Positions 25,085 through 32,168 of a stretch of DNA of 51,858 bases are shown piece after piece (the first letter of the stretch is position 1; the number at the start of each line of letters is the position of its first letter). The position numbers and the translations under genes are program-made. The notes under the pieces were generated by a model. That model ran no database searches and was not told the origin of the DNA. It was given only the letters and a program-made list of their open reading frames with translations. This stretch comes from an uncultured Eubacteriales bacterium (GTDB taxonomy: Bacteria > Bacillota > Clostridia > Oscillospirales > Acutalibacteraceae). The stretch is from assembly GCA_949292775.1 (NCBI GenBank), contig CASFBL010000014.1:1-51858 (forward strand), read 5' to 3'.

Positions 25085-25121
25085 GAAAAAAGGCAGATAG
25101 ATTTTTCCTATTCTATCTGCC
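25085..25121 (-). terminator. Second tandem hairpin upstream of the ICE operon
   Basis: On the minus strand GGCAGATAGA (25121-25112) pairs perfectly with TCTATCTGCC (25101-25092) and is followed by TTTTTT. It is a strong intrinsic terminator. Confidence 0.8.
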
Positions 25122-25177
25122 TGATTTTAGCAATATTCAATTGTACGAGAGTTCAAAGATCCAATAAAAATCAGCAA

Positions 25178-25210
25178 AGAAAAAAGACTGCGTTTTTATT
25201 CGCAGTCTTT
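25178..25210 (-). terminator. Terminator of the tRNA-Ala gene
   Basis: AAAGACTGCG (25210-25201 on the minus strand) pairs with CGCAGTCTTT (25192-25183) and is followed by a T-run. It starts 8 nt after the CCA end of tRNA-Ala. Confidence 0.85.
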
Positions 25211-25218
25211 GCTTTTGA

Positions 25219-25294
25219 TGGTGGAGACGGTCGGGATCGAACCGATGACCTCCACACTGCCAGTGTGGCGCTCTCCCAGCTGAGCTACGCCCCC
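25219..25294 (-). tRNA. tRNA-Ala (GGC anticodon)
   Basis: This is a complete 76-nt cloverleaf with encoded CCA. The acceptor stem GGGGGCG pairs with CGTCTCC and contains the G3-U70 pair that identifies alanine tRNA. The anticodon arm CCACA-CTGGCAG-TGTGG gives anticodon GGC. The T-arm contains GGTTCGATCC. The ICE genes lie on its 3' side, as when an element uses a tRNA 3' end as its attachment site. Confidence 0.97.
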
Positions 25295-25386
25295 ATATGT
25301 TCGCAAACCGTTAATACAACTCCGTTTCGGTATGCTTTTTATATTTAATTGTCAAATGCGTTTCGGGGTAGTTTACCTGTCAGCTT

Positions 25387-25411
25387 GCTCTCCCAGCTGA
25401 GCTATACCCCC
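25387..25411 (-). pseudogene. Truncated tRNA 5' fragment (acceptor and D-arm only)
   Basis: Minus-strand GGGGGTATAGCTCAGCTGGG and the following GAGC match the 5' 25 nt of the adjacent tRNA-Ala with two changes. The homology stops abruptly after the D-arm. No anticodon or T-arm follows. It lies between the tRNA promoter and the intact tRNA-Ala, so the first tRNA of a former pair was probably lost by deletion. Confidence 0.85.
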
Positions 25412-25429
25412 GTATAACTGACGGTATGT

Positions 25430-25458
25430 ATCATAGCACAGAAATTTTGTTTTCGCAA
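25430..25458 (-). promoter_or_regulatory. Promoter for the tRNA-Ala transcription unit
   Basis: On the minus strand TTGCGA (25458-25453) and TATGAT (25435-25430) are spaced by 17 bp. The start would lie about 12 nt before the truncated tRNA fragment. Confidence 0.7.
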
Positions 25459-25501
25459 GGCTTTTTTCAAAAAAAATTCGCTTCTTTTTTCTTTTTTGAT
25501 A

Positions 25502-25518
25502 TTATGCAAATTGCATAA
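25502..25518. promoter_or_regulatory. Candidate operator palindrome upstream of the hydrolase
   Basis: TTATGCAA and TTGCATAA flank a single A. The half-site is repeated at 25595-25602, overlapping the end of the hydrolase -10 box, a position suited to a repressor. Confidence 0.4.
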
Positions 25519-25566
25519 ATATTCATTCGACATTTTAGGCTATGGTACAAACATTCCTTGTCGGCA

Positions 25567-25595
25567 TTACAATTTCCCCGTGTTTATGCTATACT
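25567..25595 (+). promoter_or_regulatory. Promoter for the alpha/beta hydrolase gene
   Basis: TTACAA (25567-25572) and TATACT (25590-25595) are separated by 17 bp, about 35 nt before the GTG start codon. Confidence 0.6.
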
Positions 25596-25629
25596 TATGC
25601 AATCAACATCTTTCAGGAGATGATTTTTC

Positions 25630-26685
25630 GTGGAGTTTTTAACAAACGAATTTACTTTTAAATCCGCTTCCGGACTTTGTGATATTTTCGCGCAAAGCGC
25701 GGCGCCCGCCGATTTCGGCGCTGTTCGCGGCATCGTGCAGATTGCCCACGGCATGGCGGAATATTCCAATCGTTATGCCCGGTTTGCCATGGAGCTTTGC
25801 AAACAGGGTTTTGCCGTTTATATCAACGACCACTTAGGGCACGGGTCTTCTGTTGCTAATGAAAACGAGCTCGGCTTTTTCGGTGACGACGGCGCCAACA
25901 GCCTTGTGGAAGATATGAAACAGCTAACGGATATTGCACGGCAGGAATATCCGAATGTGCCGGTTTTCCTGTTCGGGCACAGCATGGGTTCTTTTTTGGC
26001 GCGCAAATACACCGCAAAATACGGTCATTTACTCGACGGCGTCATCTATTGTGGGACAAGCGGTCCGAACCCGGCGGTAGACATTGGCATTTTACTTGCC
26101 AACTATATGACCAAAAGCGAGGGCATGCTGTACCGCTCCGCATTTCTCGATTCTATGGCGTTTGGTTCCTACAACAAAAAGACCGAAAAAAACACAAAAT
26201 TCGACTGGCTTTCCCGTGATGAAAAGGAAGTCCAAAAATATATCGACGACAAGCACTGCGGCTTCGTGTTTACCGTAAACGGATTTAAAACGCTGTTTTC
26301 CCTGCTGAAGGAAATCTCCGGCAAAGTCTGGTACAACACAGTTCCTACCGACCTGCAGATTTTGATGGTTTCCGGCGACAAAGACCCGGTTGGTGAATAC
26401 GGAAAAGGCGTGACGGAAGTTTACAAAACCTTGCGCAAAACCGGTCACACCAACACGGTGTTAAAGCTGTACCCCGAAGCACGGCACGAGTTGCTCAACG
26501 AGCTCAACCGGCAGGAGGTTACCGAAGACATTCTGCGGTGGCTTGACGCGCGCATGGAAGCCATGGAAACAAAAGCGCAATCCGCAGCTAAAGCGCCGGA
26601 AGAAGAAAACGACCCAACCGCGGCTGACGCCTCTGCCGAAGCGACTGAAAAAGCGCCCGCGAACGCATCCGAAAAAGCGCAGTAA
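25630..26685 (+). CDS. Alpha/beta hydrolase, monoacylglycerol-lipase-like
   Basis: This 351-residue serine hydrolase probably cleaves acylglycerols or related esters (lysophospholipase/MGL family). HGMAEYSNRY near 38-47 is the oxyanion-hole region. GHSMGS (about 117-122) contains the nucleophile serine, with Asp in SGDKDPVG (about 256-263) and His in ARHELLN (about 285-291). A tail of about 40 residues rich in Ala, Glu and Lys follows the catalytic domain and is low complexity. The start is GTG at 25630 after AGGAGATG. It precedes the purine operon but has its own promoter. Confidence 0.9.
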   Translation: MEFLTNEFTFKSASGLCDIFAQSAAPADFGAVRGIVQIAHGMAEYSNRYARFAMELCKQGFAVYINDHLGHGSSVANENELGFFGDDGANSLVEDMKQLTDIARQEYPNVPVFLFGHSMGSFLARKYTAKYGHLLDGVIYCGTSGPNPAVDIGILLANYMTKSEGMLYRSAFLDSMAFGSYNKKTEKNTKFDWLSRDEKEVQKYIDDKHCGFVFTVNGFKTLFSLLKEISGKVWYNTVPTDLQILMVSGDKDPVGEYGKGVTEVYKTLRKTGHTNTVLKLYPEARHELLNELNRQEVTEDILRWLDARMEAMETKAQSAAKAPEEENDPTAADASAEATEKAPANASEKAQ

Positions 26686-26772
26686 CGCCCTTGTCAAAAT
26701 CCACAAAGGCGGCTTGCAAAACCACGGGAAGTTGTCAAACCCTCCAATCTTCTGATTTCACGGCGTTTCCTC

Positions 26773-26801
26773 TTGATTTTCTGTGTCAAAAAAAGTAAAA
26801 T
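26773..26801 (+). promoter_or_regulatory. Promoter of the purine operon
   Basis: TTGATT (26773-26778) and TAAAAT (26796-26801) are spaced by exactly 17 bp. The predicted transcript would have a leader of about 200 nt before purE, containing a small reading frame and a terminator hairpin. Confidence 0.55.
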
Positions 26802-26836
26802 TATATTGTGAAATTTTGCTGTCGGAGGTATGCGCT

Positions 26837-26941
26837 GTGCTGGCTTTACATGAACTGTGCGGGCTTTTTTCAGGCCGTTTTCCGGTCACTCTGCGGCGCA
26901 GTCTGCGTTTTGGCGGCATGAACAATAAATCTGTCCTGTAA
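26837..26941 (+). CDS. Possible 34-residue leader ORF upstream of purE
   Basis: A GTG codon at 26837 is preceded by GGAGG with 8-nt spacing and opens a 34-residue frame (beginning MLALHELCGL). The frame ends immediately before the arms of a terminator hairpin. Position and spacing suggest a regulatory leader peptide, but the residue content gives no obvious link to purines, and conservation cannot be tested here. It could equally be chance. Confidence 0.3.
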   Translation: MLALHELCGLFSGRFPVTLRRSLRFGGMNNKSVL

Positions 26942-26942
26942 C

Positions 26943-26980
26943 AACGGCGTAGTGCAACCTACGCCGTTTTGTGTTTTATT
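26943..26980 (+). terminator. Terminator-like hairpin in the purE leader
   Basis: AACGGCGTAG (26943-26952) pairs with CTACGCCGTT (26959-26968) around TGCAAC and is followed by a T-rich run. It lies 26 nt before the purE ATG, so it would reduce transcription into the operon unless antiterminated. Confidence 0.75.
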
Positions 26981-27006
26981 TTGAATTTTGTGTGAGGTGT
27001 CTTTTT

Positions 27007-27498
27007 ATGAAAAAAGTTGCAATTATCATGGGTTCAGACAGCGATTTGCCGATTGCTGAAAAAGCCGCGGCGCAGTTAAAGGCGCTGGATATTCCTTTTG
27101 AAGTGCATGTTATGTCGGCCCACCGCACGCCCGATGAAGCGTGCGCTTTCGCAAAAGCTGCGAAAGACAACGGGTTCGGCATTCTCATTTCCATTGCCGG
27201 TATGGCGGCACACTTAGGCGGTGTTTTGGCTGCCAACACCACTCTGCCGATTATCGGCGTACCGGGCAAAGCCTCGTTTGAGGGACTTGACGCACTGCTC
27301 GCAACCGTACAGATGCCCTCCGGCATTCCCGTGGCGACCGTTGCGGTCAACGGTTCTAAAAATGCCGCTATTCTCGCGGCACAGATGCTCGCCCTTTCTG
27401 ATGAGGAACTCGACAAAAAGCTTGTCGCCATGCGGCAGGAGATGGCGGACGAAGTGCGCCGTAAAGACGAAAAAATCAGCGCACAGTTTCGTGACTAA
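27007..27498 (+). CDS. purE: N5-carboxyaminoimidazole ribonucleotide mutase, PurE class
   Basis: This 163-residue enzyme moves the carboxyl group in purine synthesis (N5-CAIR to CAIR). MGSDSDLP (about 9-16), SAHRTPD (about 37-43) and GMAAHLGG (about 69-76) are the conserved active-site segments. No purK is nearby, so carboxylation may proceed without it (class II PurE) or purK lies elsewhere. I chose the ATG at 27007 with GTGAGGTG upstream; the longer frame at 26971 starts inside the terminator. It is the first purine gene of the operon. Confidence 0.95.
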   Translation: MKKVAIIMGSDSDLPIAEKAAAQLKALDIPFEVHVMSAHRTPDEACAFAKAAKDNGFGILISIAGMAAHLGGVLAANTTLPIIGVPGKASFEGLDALLATVQMPSGIPVATVAVNGSKNAAILAAQMLALSDEELDKKLVAMRQEMADEVRRKDEKISAQFRD

Positions 27499-27547
27499 GT
27501 CAAAAGCAACTTAAAATATAAACAAGAAACAAAGGAGACGCAAAATC

Positions 27548-28258
27548 ATGGAAAAACTGGAACAACTGTATGAAGGCAAAGCAAAGAAAGTCTTTAAGAC
27601 CGATGACCCGGAACTGCTTATCGTAGACTACAAAGATGACGCAACCGCATTTAACGGTGAGAAAAAAGGCACCATCATGGGTAAAGGCGTTGTCAATAAC
27701 CGTATGACCAACCATGTATTCGCAAAACTGGAAGAAGCAGGTGTACCCACACACCTTGTCAAAGAACTTTCCGACCGTGAAACTTTGGTTAAGAAAGTTA
27801 CCATCGTTCCGCTGGAAGTCATTGTGCGCAATGTTGCCGCCGGCAGCTTCTCAAAGCGCATGGGCGTTGCGGAAGGCACGGAGCTTCTTTGCCCGATTTT
27901 GGAATTCAGCTACAAGAATGACGACCTCGGCGACCCGTTCATCAACGATGACTATGCGCTGGCGCTCGGCCTTGCAACACAGGAAGAAATCGACACCATC
28001 AAAAAATACACCCGCAAGGTCAACGAATTCTTGAAAGGCTATTTCCTGAACGCCGGGATGAAGCTTATCGACTTCAAAATCGAATTCGGCAAAACTTCAG
28101 ACGGCACCATTATTTTGGCTGACGAAATTTCTCCCGACACCTGCCGTCTGTGGGATGTCAACACCAACGAAAAACTTGACAAAGACCGTTTCAGAAGAGA
28201 CCTCGGCAATGTTGAAGAAGCTTATAATGAGGTATTTAAGCGTTTGGGTCTTGCTTAA
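27548..28258 (+). CDS. purC: SAICAR synthetase
   Basis: This 236-residue protein joins CAIR and aspartate to make SAICAR using [13 protein letters not shown] (about 8-17), the central RNVAAGSF segment (about 94-101) and [12 protein letters not shown] (about 197-208) are standard PurC motifs. The length is normal for bacterial PurC. A strong AAAGGAG site lies before the ATG, and the gene follows purE by 49 bp. Confidence 0.97.
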   Translation: MEKLEQLYEGKAKKVFKTDDPELLIVDYKDDATAFNGEKKGTIMGKGVVNNRMTNHVFAKLEEAGVPTHLVKELSDRETLVKKVTIVPLEVIVRNVAAGSFSKRMGVAEGTELLCPILEFSYKNDDLGDPFINDDYALALGLATQEEIDTIKKYTRKVNEFLKGYFLNAGMKLIDFKIEFGKTSDGTIILADEISPDTCRLWDVNTNEKLDKDRFRRDLGNVEEAYNEVFKRLGLA

Positions 28259-28294
28259 TCCACGCCTTTTATTCTAAAGCAAAGAGGCCATTTT

Positions 28295-29737
28295 ATGTTC
28301 GACAGTATCCACGAAGAATGCGGCGTATTCGGCATTTACAGCGACAAAACCACCGATGTTGCCGCAAGCGCCTATTACGCGCTGTTTGCTTTGCAGCACC
28401 GCGGTCAGGAAAGCTGCGGCATTGCCGTCAACGATGACGGGGTAATCCGCTGCCATAAAAACCCGGGGCTTGTCAACGAGGTGTTTCAAAAAGAAACGCT
28501 GGAAGCCCTCGGAAACGGGCAGATGGCTGTCGGTCATGTCCGCTACGGCACGACCGGCGGCAACGCGCCGCAAAATGCACAGCCCATGGTTGTCAACCAC
28601 ATCAAAGGCAGCATGGCGCTTGCGCACAACGGCAATTTGACCAACGCTGCCGAGCTGCGCGAAGCTCTGGAAATGAACGGCTCTATTTTCCACTCGACCA
28701 GTGACACAGAAGTCATTTCCTACATCATCACCAAAGAGCGTATCTCCGCGCCCACCATTGAAGCGGCGGTCTTTTCCGCCATGTATCGTCTGAAAGGTGC
28801 ATATTCGCTGATTATCATGTCCCCGACCAAGCTGATTGCGGCGCGCGACCCGCTGGGCTTTCGTCCGCTTTGCATCGGCAAAAAAGACGGACAAGTTCTG
28901 TTCGCGTCGGAGACCTGTGCGCTCAACACCTTGGGCGCGGCATATGTGCGTGATGTCAAGCCCGGTGAAATTGTGGTCGTAGACAAATACGGTATGCGCT
29001 CCATTGAGGGGCACTGCACCGACTGCAAAAAAGCACTTTGCGTGTTTGAGTATATCTATTTTGCCCGTCCCGATTCAGAAATAGAGGGCTGCTCGGTGCA
29101 TTTGGCACGGCAAAAAGCCGGTGCGTTTTTAGCGCAGCAGCACCCGGTGGACGCAGATGTTGTCATCGGTGTGCCGGACTCCGGCATTGACGCGGCAATG
29201 GGCTACGCCACCGAATCCGGAATCCCCTATGGGCTGGGCTTTATCAAAAACAAATACATCGGGCGTTCGTTCATTCAGCCGACACAGGCGCAGCGTGAAA
29301 GCGATGTCCGCATCAAGCTGAATGCCATTCCCTCGACCGTGAAAGGCAAACGCGTAGTGATGATTGATGACTCCATTGTGCGCGGCACGACCAGCGCCAG
29401 GATTGTGAAGCAGCTTCGTGAAGCCGGAGCAACACAAGTGCATGTGCGCGTAACGGCTCCCCCGTTTCGGCACGCCTGCTACTTCGGCACCGATATAGAT
29501 TCCCCCGAAAATTTGATTGCAAACAACCACTCGATTGACGAGATCTGCCAAATCATCGGCGCAGACTCGCTGGGCTACTTAAGCGAAGAAAGCGTTTTGC
29601 ATCTGGCAGACGGCTGTCCGTTGGATTTCTGCGCGGCCTGTTTCGACGGTAAATACCCCGTTGAGCCGCCCAAAGCCAACGCGAAGTCTAAATTTGAAAC
29701 CAAAATCAGCCAAAACAAGGCAGGAGGCAAGCAATAA
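28295..29737 (+). CDS. purF: Amidophosphoribosyltransferase
   Basis: This 480-residue enzyme makes the first committed purine intermediate from PRPP and glutamine. The propeptide MFDSIHEE precedes C9 (ECGVFGI), the glutaminase nucleophile of class II amidotransferases. VVMIDDSIVRGTTS (about 354-367) is the PRPP-binding loop. CCVKYIY-type Fe-S ligands have counterparts here: C246, C392, C445/C448 positions are plausible but were not verified residue by residue. The stop codon overlaps the purM start (TAATG). Confidence 0.97.
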   Translation: MFDSIHEECGVFGIYSDKTTDVAASAYYALFALQHRGQESCGIAVNDDGVIRCHKNPGLVNEVFQKETLEALGNGQMAVGHVRYGTTGGNAPQNAQPMVVNHIKGSMALAHNGNLTNAAELREALEMNGSIFHSTSDTEVISYIITKERISAPTIEAAVFSAMYRLKGAYSLIIMSPTKLIAARDPLGFRPLCIGKKDGQVLFASETCALNTLGAAYVRDVKPGEIVVVDKYGMRSIEGHCTDCKKALCVFEYIYFARPDSEIEGCSVHLARQKAGAFLAQQHPVDADVVIGVPDSGIDAAMGYATESGIPYGLGFIKNKYIGRSFIQPTQAQRESDVRIKLNAIPSTVKGKRVVMIDDSIVRGTTSARIVKQLREAGATQVHVRVTAPPFRHACYFGTDIDSPENLIANNHSIDEICQIIGADSLGYLSEESVLHLADGCPLDFCAACFDGKYPVEPPKANAKSKFETKISQNKAGGKQ

Positions 29738-30774
29738 TGGAAAGCAGTTTTTCTGAAAGCTACAAGGCAGCCGGCGTAGACATCACCGCGGGCTATAAAT
29801 CCGTTGAATTGATGAAACAGCATATCGCAAAGACGCTCACCGCCGGGTGCGTCTCAGACATCGGCGGGTTCGGCGGGCTTTTTGCGCCCGACCTTGCTAA
29901 CATGAAAGCTCCGGTGCTCGTCAGCGGCACGGACGGCGTCGGCACAAAGCTTAAAATCGCCATGCTCCTCGACAAGCATGACACCATCGGCATTGACTGC
30001 GTTGCGATGTGCGTCAACGATGTCATCTGCTGCGGCGCAAAGCCCCTGTTCTTCTTGGACTACATCGCCTGCGGCAAGAATTATCCTGAAAAAATTGCCG
30101 CTATTGTTTCCGGCGTAGCCGAAGGCTGCGTGCAGGCGGGCGCTGCGCTCATCGGCGGTGAAACCGCCGAACACCCCGGCATGATGGCGGACGATGACTA
30201 TGACCTTGCAGGCTTCACCGTCGGCATTGTGGACAAAGAAAAGATTTTTGACAACAAAACCGTCAAAAAAGGTGACGCCATTATCGCCCTGCCCTCCTCG
30301 GGCGTGCACTCCAACGGTTTTTCGCTGGTGCGCAAGGTGTTCGACATTGAAAACCGAGAATTAAATATCTATTGCGAAGATTTGGGCATGACGCTCGGCG
30401 AATGCCTGCTTACCCCCACACGCATTTATGTTAAGCCCGTTTTGGCGCTTGCCGAAAAAATGCCGGTTAAGGCGGTTTCCCACATCACCGGCGGCGGCTT
30501 TTATGAAAATATTCCGCGCAGCATTCCGAAAGGCTTTACGGCAAAAATCGATGCTGCGGCGTTGCGCATCCCGCCCATTTTCTCCGTTTTGCAGCGTACC
30601 GGCGACATTCCCGAACGCGACATGTTCAACACCTACAACATGGGCGTGGGCATGAGCATTGTTGTGGACAGCGCGCGTGCGGACGAAGCTGTGGAAGTGC
30701 TCAAGGCAAACGGCGAGGACGCTTATATCATCGGTGAAATCACCGAGGGCGACACAGGCGTTGTCATTGCCTGA
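29737..30774 (+). CDS. purM: Phosphoribosylformylglycinamidine cyclo-ligase (AIR synthetase)
   Basis: This 345-residue enzyme closes the imidazole ring with ATP. DITAGYKSVELMK (about 11-23), GTDGVGTK (about 63-70) and GGETAEHPGM (about 140-149) are classic PurM segments, and SGVHSNGFSLVR (about 188-199) completes the set. It overlaps the purF stop by one base, which indicates coupled translation. Confidence 0.97.
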   Translation: MESSFSESYKAAGVDITAGYKSVELMKQHIAKTLTAGCVSDIGGFGGLFAPDLANMKAPVLVSGTDGVGTKLKIAMLLDKHDTIGIDCVAMCVNDVICCGAKPLFFLDYIACGKNYPEKIAAIVSGVAEGCVQAGAALIGGETAEHPGMMADDDYDLAGFTVGIVDKEKIFDNKTVKKGDAIIALPSSGVHSNGFSLVRKVFDIENRELNIYCEDLGMTLGECLLTPTRIYVKPVLALAEKMPVKAVSHITGGGFYENIPRSIPKGFTAKIDAAALRIPPIFSVLQRTGDIPERDMFNTYNMGVGMSIVVDSARADEAVEVLKANGEDAYIIGEITEGDTGVVIA

Positions 30775-30807
30775 ACCCAAAAACTGATTTAGAAAAGGGC
30801 GAGTAAT

Positions 30808-31437
30808 TTGAAAAGAATTGTTGTGCTGGTCTCCGGCGGCGGAACCAATTTGCAGGCGCTCATTGACGCCGAAAAGCGCGGGGAAATCCCGAACGGCAAA
30901 ATCACCTGCGTCATTTCTTCAAAGCCGGACGCCTACGCCTTAACGCGCGCCAAGGAAAACAACATTCCCACCCGCGTGCTTGAGCGCAAAGCTTACCCGG
31001 ACATTGCATCGTATTCGCACGCGATGGTTGAAGCCTTGCAGGAAGAAAAAGCCGACCTTGTCATTTACGCGGGCTTTATGACCATTTTAGACGAGCAGGT
31101 TGTGCGCGCATTCCCCTATAAAATGATGAATGTGCACCCGGCGCTGATCCCTTCCTTCTGCGGAAAAGGCTTTTACGGACTGCATGTGCACGAGGCGGTG
31201 CTTAAAAGCGGCGTAAAGCTTACAGGCGCAACCGTCCATTTTGTAACAGAAGTCTGTGACGGCGGTCCAATCATTCTGCAAAAGGCCGTTCCCGTTTACA
31301 ACAACGACACGCCGGAAATTTTACAAAAGCGCGTCATGGAGCAGTGCGAATGGAAACTGCTGCCGAAAGCCGCCGCACTTTTCTGCGACGGGAAAATCAC
31401 CGTCAAAGACGGTAAAACCTGGATTGAGGAAGTGTAA
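30808..31437 (+). CDS. purN: Phosphoribosylglycinamide formyltransferase
   Basis: This 209-residue enzyme transfers a formyl group from 10-formyl-THF to GAR. VLVSGGGTNLQAL (about 5-17), MMNVHPALIPSFCG (about 107-120, with catalytic N and H) and the late GCTVHFV-type segment (TGATVHFVTEVCDGG) are diagnostic. It starts at a TTG codon (30808) after a GGGCGAG-type site. The next gene begins 3 nt after its stop. Confidence 0.95.
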   Translation: MKRIVVLVSGGGTNLQALIDAEKRGEIPNGKITCVISSKPDAYALTRAKENNIPTRVLERKAYPDIASYSHAMVEALQEEKADLVIYAGFMTILDEQVVRAFPYKMMNVHPALIPSFCGKGFYGLHVHEAVLKSGVKLTGATVHFVTEVCDGGPIILQKAVPVYNNDTPEILQKRVMEQCEWKLLPKAAALFCDGKITVKDGKTWIEEV

Positions 31438-31440
31438 ATC

Positions 31441-32154
31441 ATGAAAACTTTAGACATTGAAACCTTACTTCGTGAAAACGCCTATCCCGGGCGCGGCATC
31501 GTTCTCGGCAAAACCCCCGACGGCAAAAACGCCGTGATTGCCTATTTCATCATGGGCAGAAGCGTAAATTCCCGCAACCGCGTGTTTGAAGCAACCGCGG
31601 ACGGCATTCGCACCAAAGCCTTTGACGAATCCAAGCTTTCCGACCCGCACTTGATTATTTATTCCCCGGTGCGTGTGCTCGGCAACAAGACGATTGTCAC
31701 AAATGGCGACCAGACTGACACGATTTATGAGCATATGGACCGTCAGGAAACTTTTGAGCAGGCGCTTCGCACACGCGAATATGAAGATGACGCGCCGAAC
31801 TACACGCCGCGCATTTCCGGCATTGTGCATATGGAAAACGGTTCTTTCAACTATGCCATGTCGATTTTGAAATCCGCAGACGGCAACCCCGACAGCGTAC
31901 ACCGCTTCACTTTCAGCTATAACAATCCGCTTTGCGGCGAAGGGCATTTCATTCACACCTATATGGGCGACGGCAACCCCCTTCCCTCCTTTGAAGGCGA
32001 GCCGGAGAAAATTGCCACCGTGGACGACATCGACGCGTTCACCGAAATGCTTTGGAACAGCTTAAACGAAGACAACAAGGTATCGCTGTTTGTGCGCTAT
32101 ATCAATGTGGAGACCAAACAAGCAACCGACCGCATCGTCAATAAAAATCAATAA
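31441..32154 (+). CDS. purO: IMP cyclohydrolase, PurO type
   Basis: This 237-residue protein resembles archaeal-type PurO, which closes FAICAR to IMP. The N-terminal pattern PGRGIVLGKTPDGK, then YFIMGRSVNSRNRVF, and the later DNTxTYG-like core are recognisable. It sits between purN and a stand-alone AICAR transformylase and so replaces the IMPCH half of the usual bifunctional PurH. The assignment rests on family pattern plus the neighbouring gene lacking its cyclohydrolase domain. Confidence 0.88.
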   Translation: MKTLDIETLLRENAYPGRGIVLGKTPDGKNAVIAYFIMGRSVNSRNRVFEATADGIRTKAFDESKLSDPHLIIYSPVRVLGNKTIVTNGDQTDTIYEHMDRQETFEQALRTREYEDDAPNYTPRISGIVHMENGSFNYAMSILKSADGNPDSVHRFTFSYNNPLCGEGHFIHTYMGDGNPLPSFEGEPEKIATVDDIDAFTEMLWNSLNEDNKVSLFVRYINVETKQATDRIVNKNQ

Positions 32155-32168
32155 TCGGAGGGTAACAT

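Larger units (their letters stand above)
25010..25218. other. Non-coding ICE/chromosome border with three tandem minus-strand hairpins
   Basis: This stretch holds no gene. It contains three hairpins, each with a T-run on the minus strand (25178-25210, 25085-25121, 25038-25074). The element end must lie near here, because ICE genes stop at 25009 and the tRNA begins at 25219. No integrase-type core duplication could be checked, because the other end lies outside the window. Confidence 0.7.
25412..25629. other. Intergenic region between the tRNA fragment and the hydrolase gene
   Basis: It carries divergent promoters: the tRNA promoter (25430-25458, minus) and the hydrolase promoter (25567-25595, plus). 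It also holds an 8-1-8 perfect palindrome TTATGCAA-A-TTGCATAA at 25502-25518. The half-site TTATGCAA recurs at 25595-25602, next to the plus-strand -10 box. Nothing else is visible. Confidence 0.7.

Noticed and set aside
25295-25386. Second promoter (TTGACA) between the tRNA fragment and tRNA-Ala
   Set aside because: The -35 sequence is perfect, but no acceptable -10 box lies at the right distance.
26808-27006. Purine riboswitch upstream of purE
   Set aside because: No three-way-junction core of the known purine or ZMP riboswitches could be recognised; only a terminator hairpin and a small frame are present.
28274-29014. Long minus-strand frames opposite purF, purM, purH and other chromosomal genes
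   Set aside because: They lie antisense to well-conserved genes, lack ribosome sites and have shadow-frame composition.
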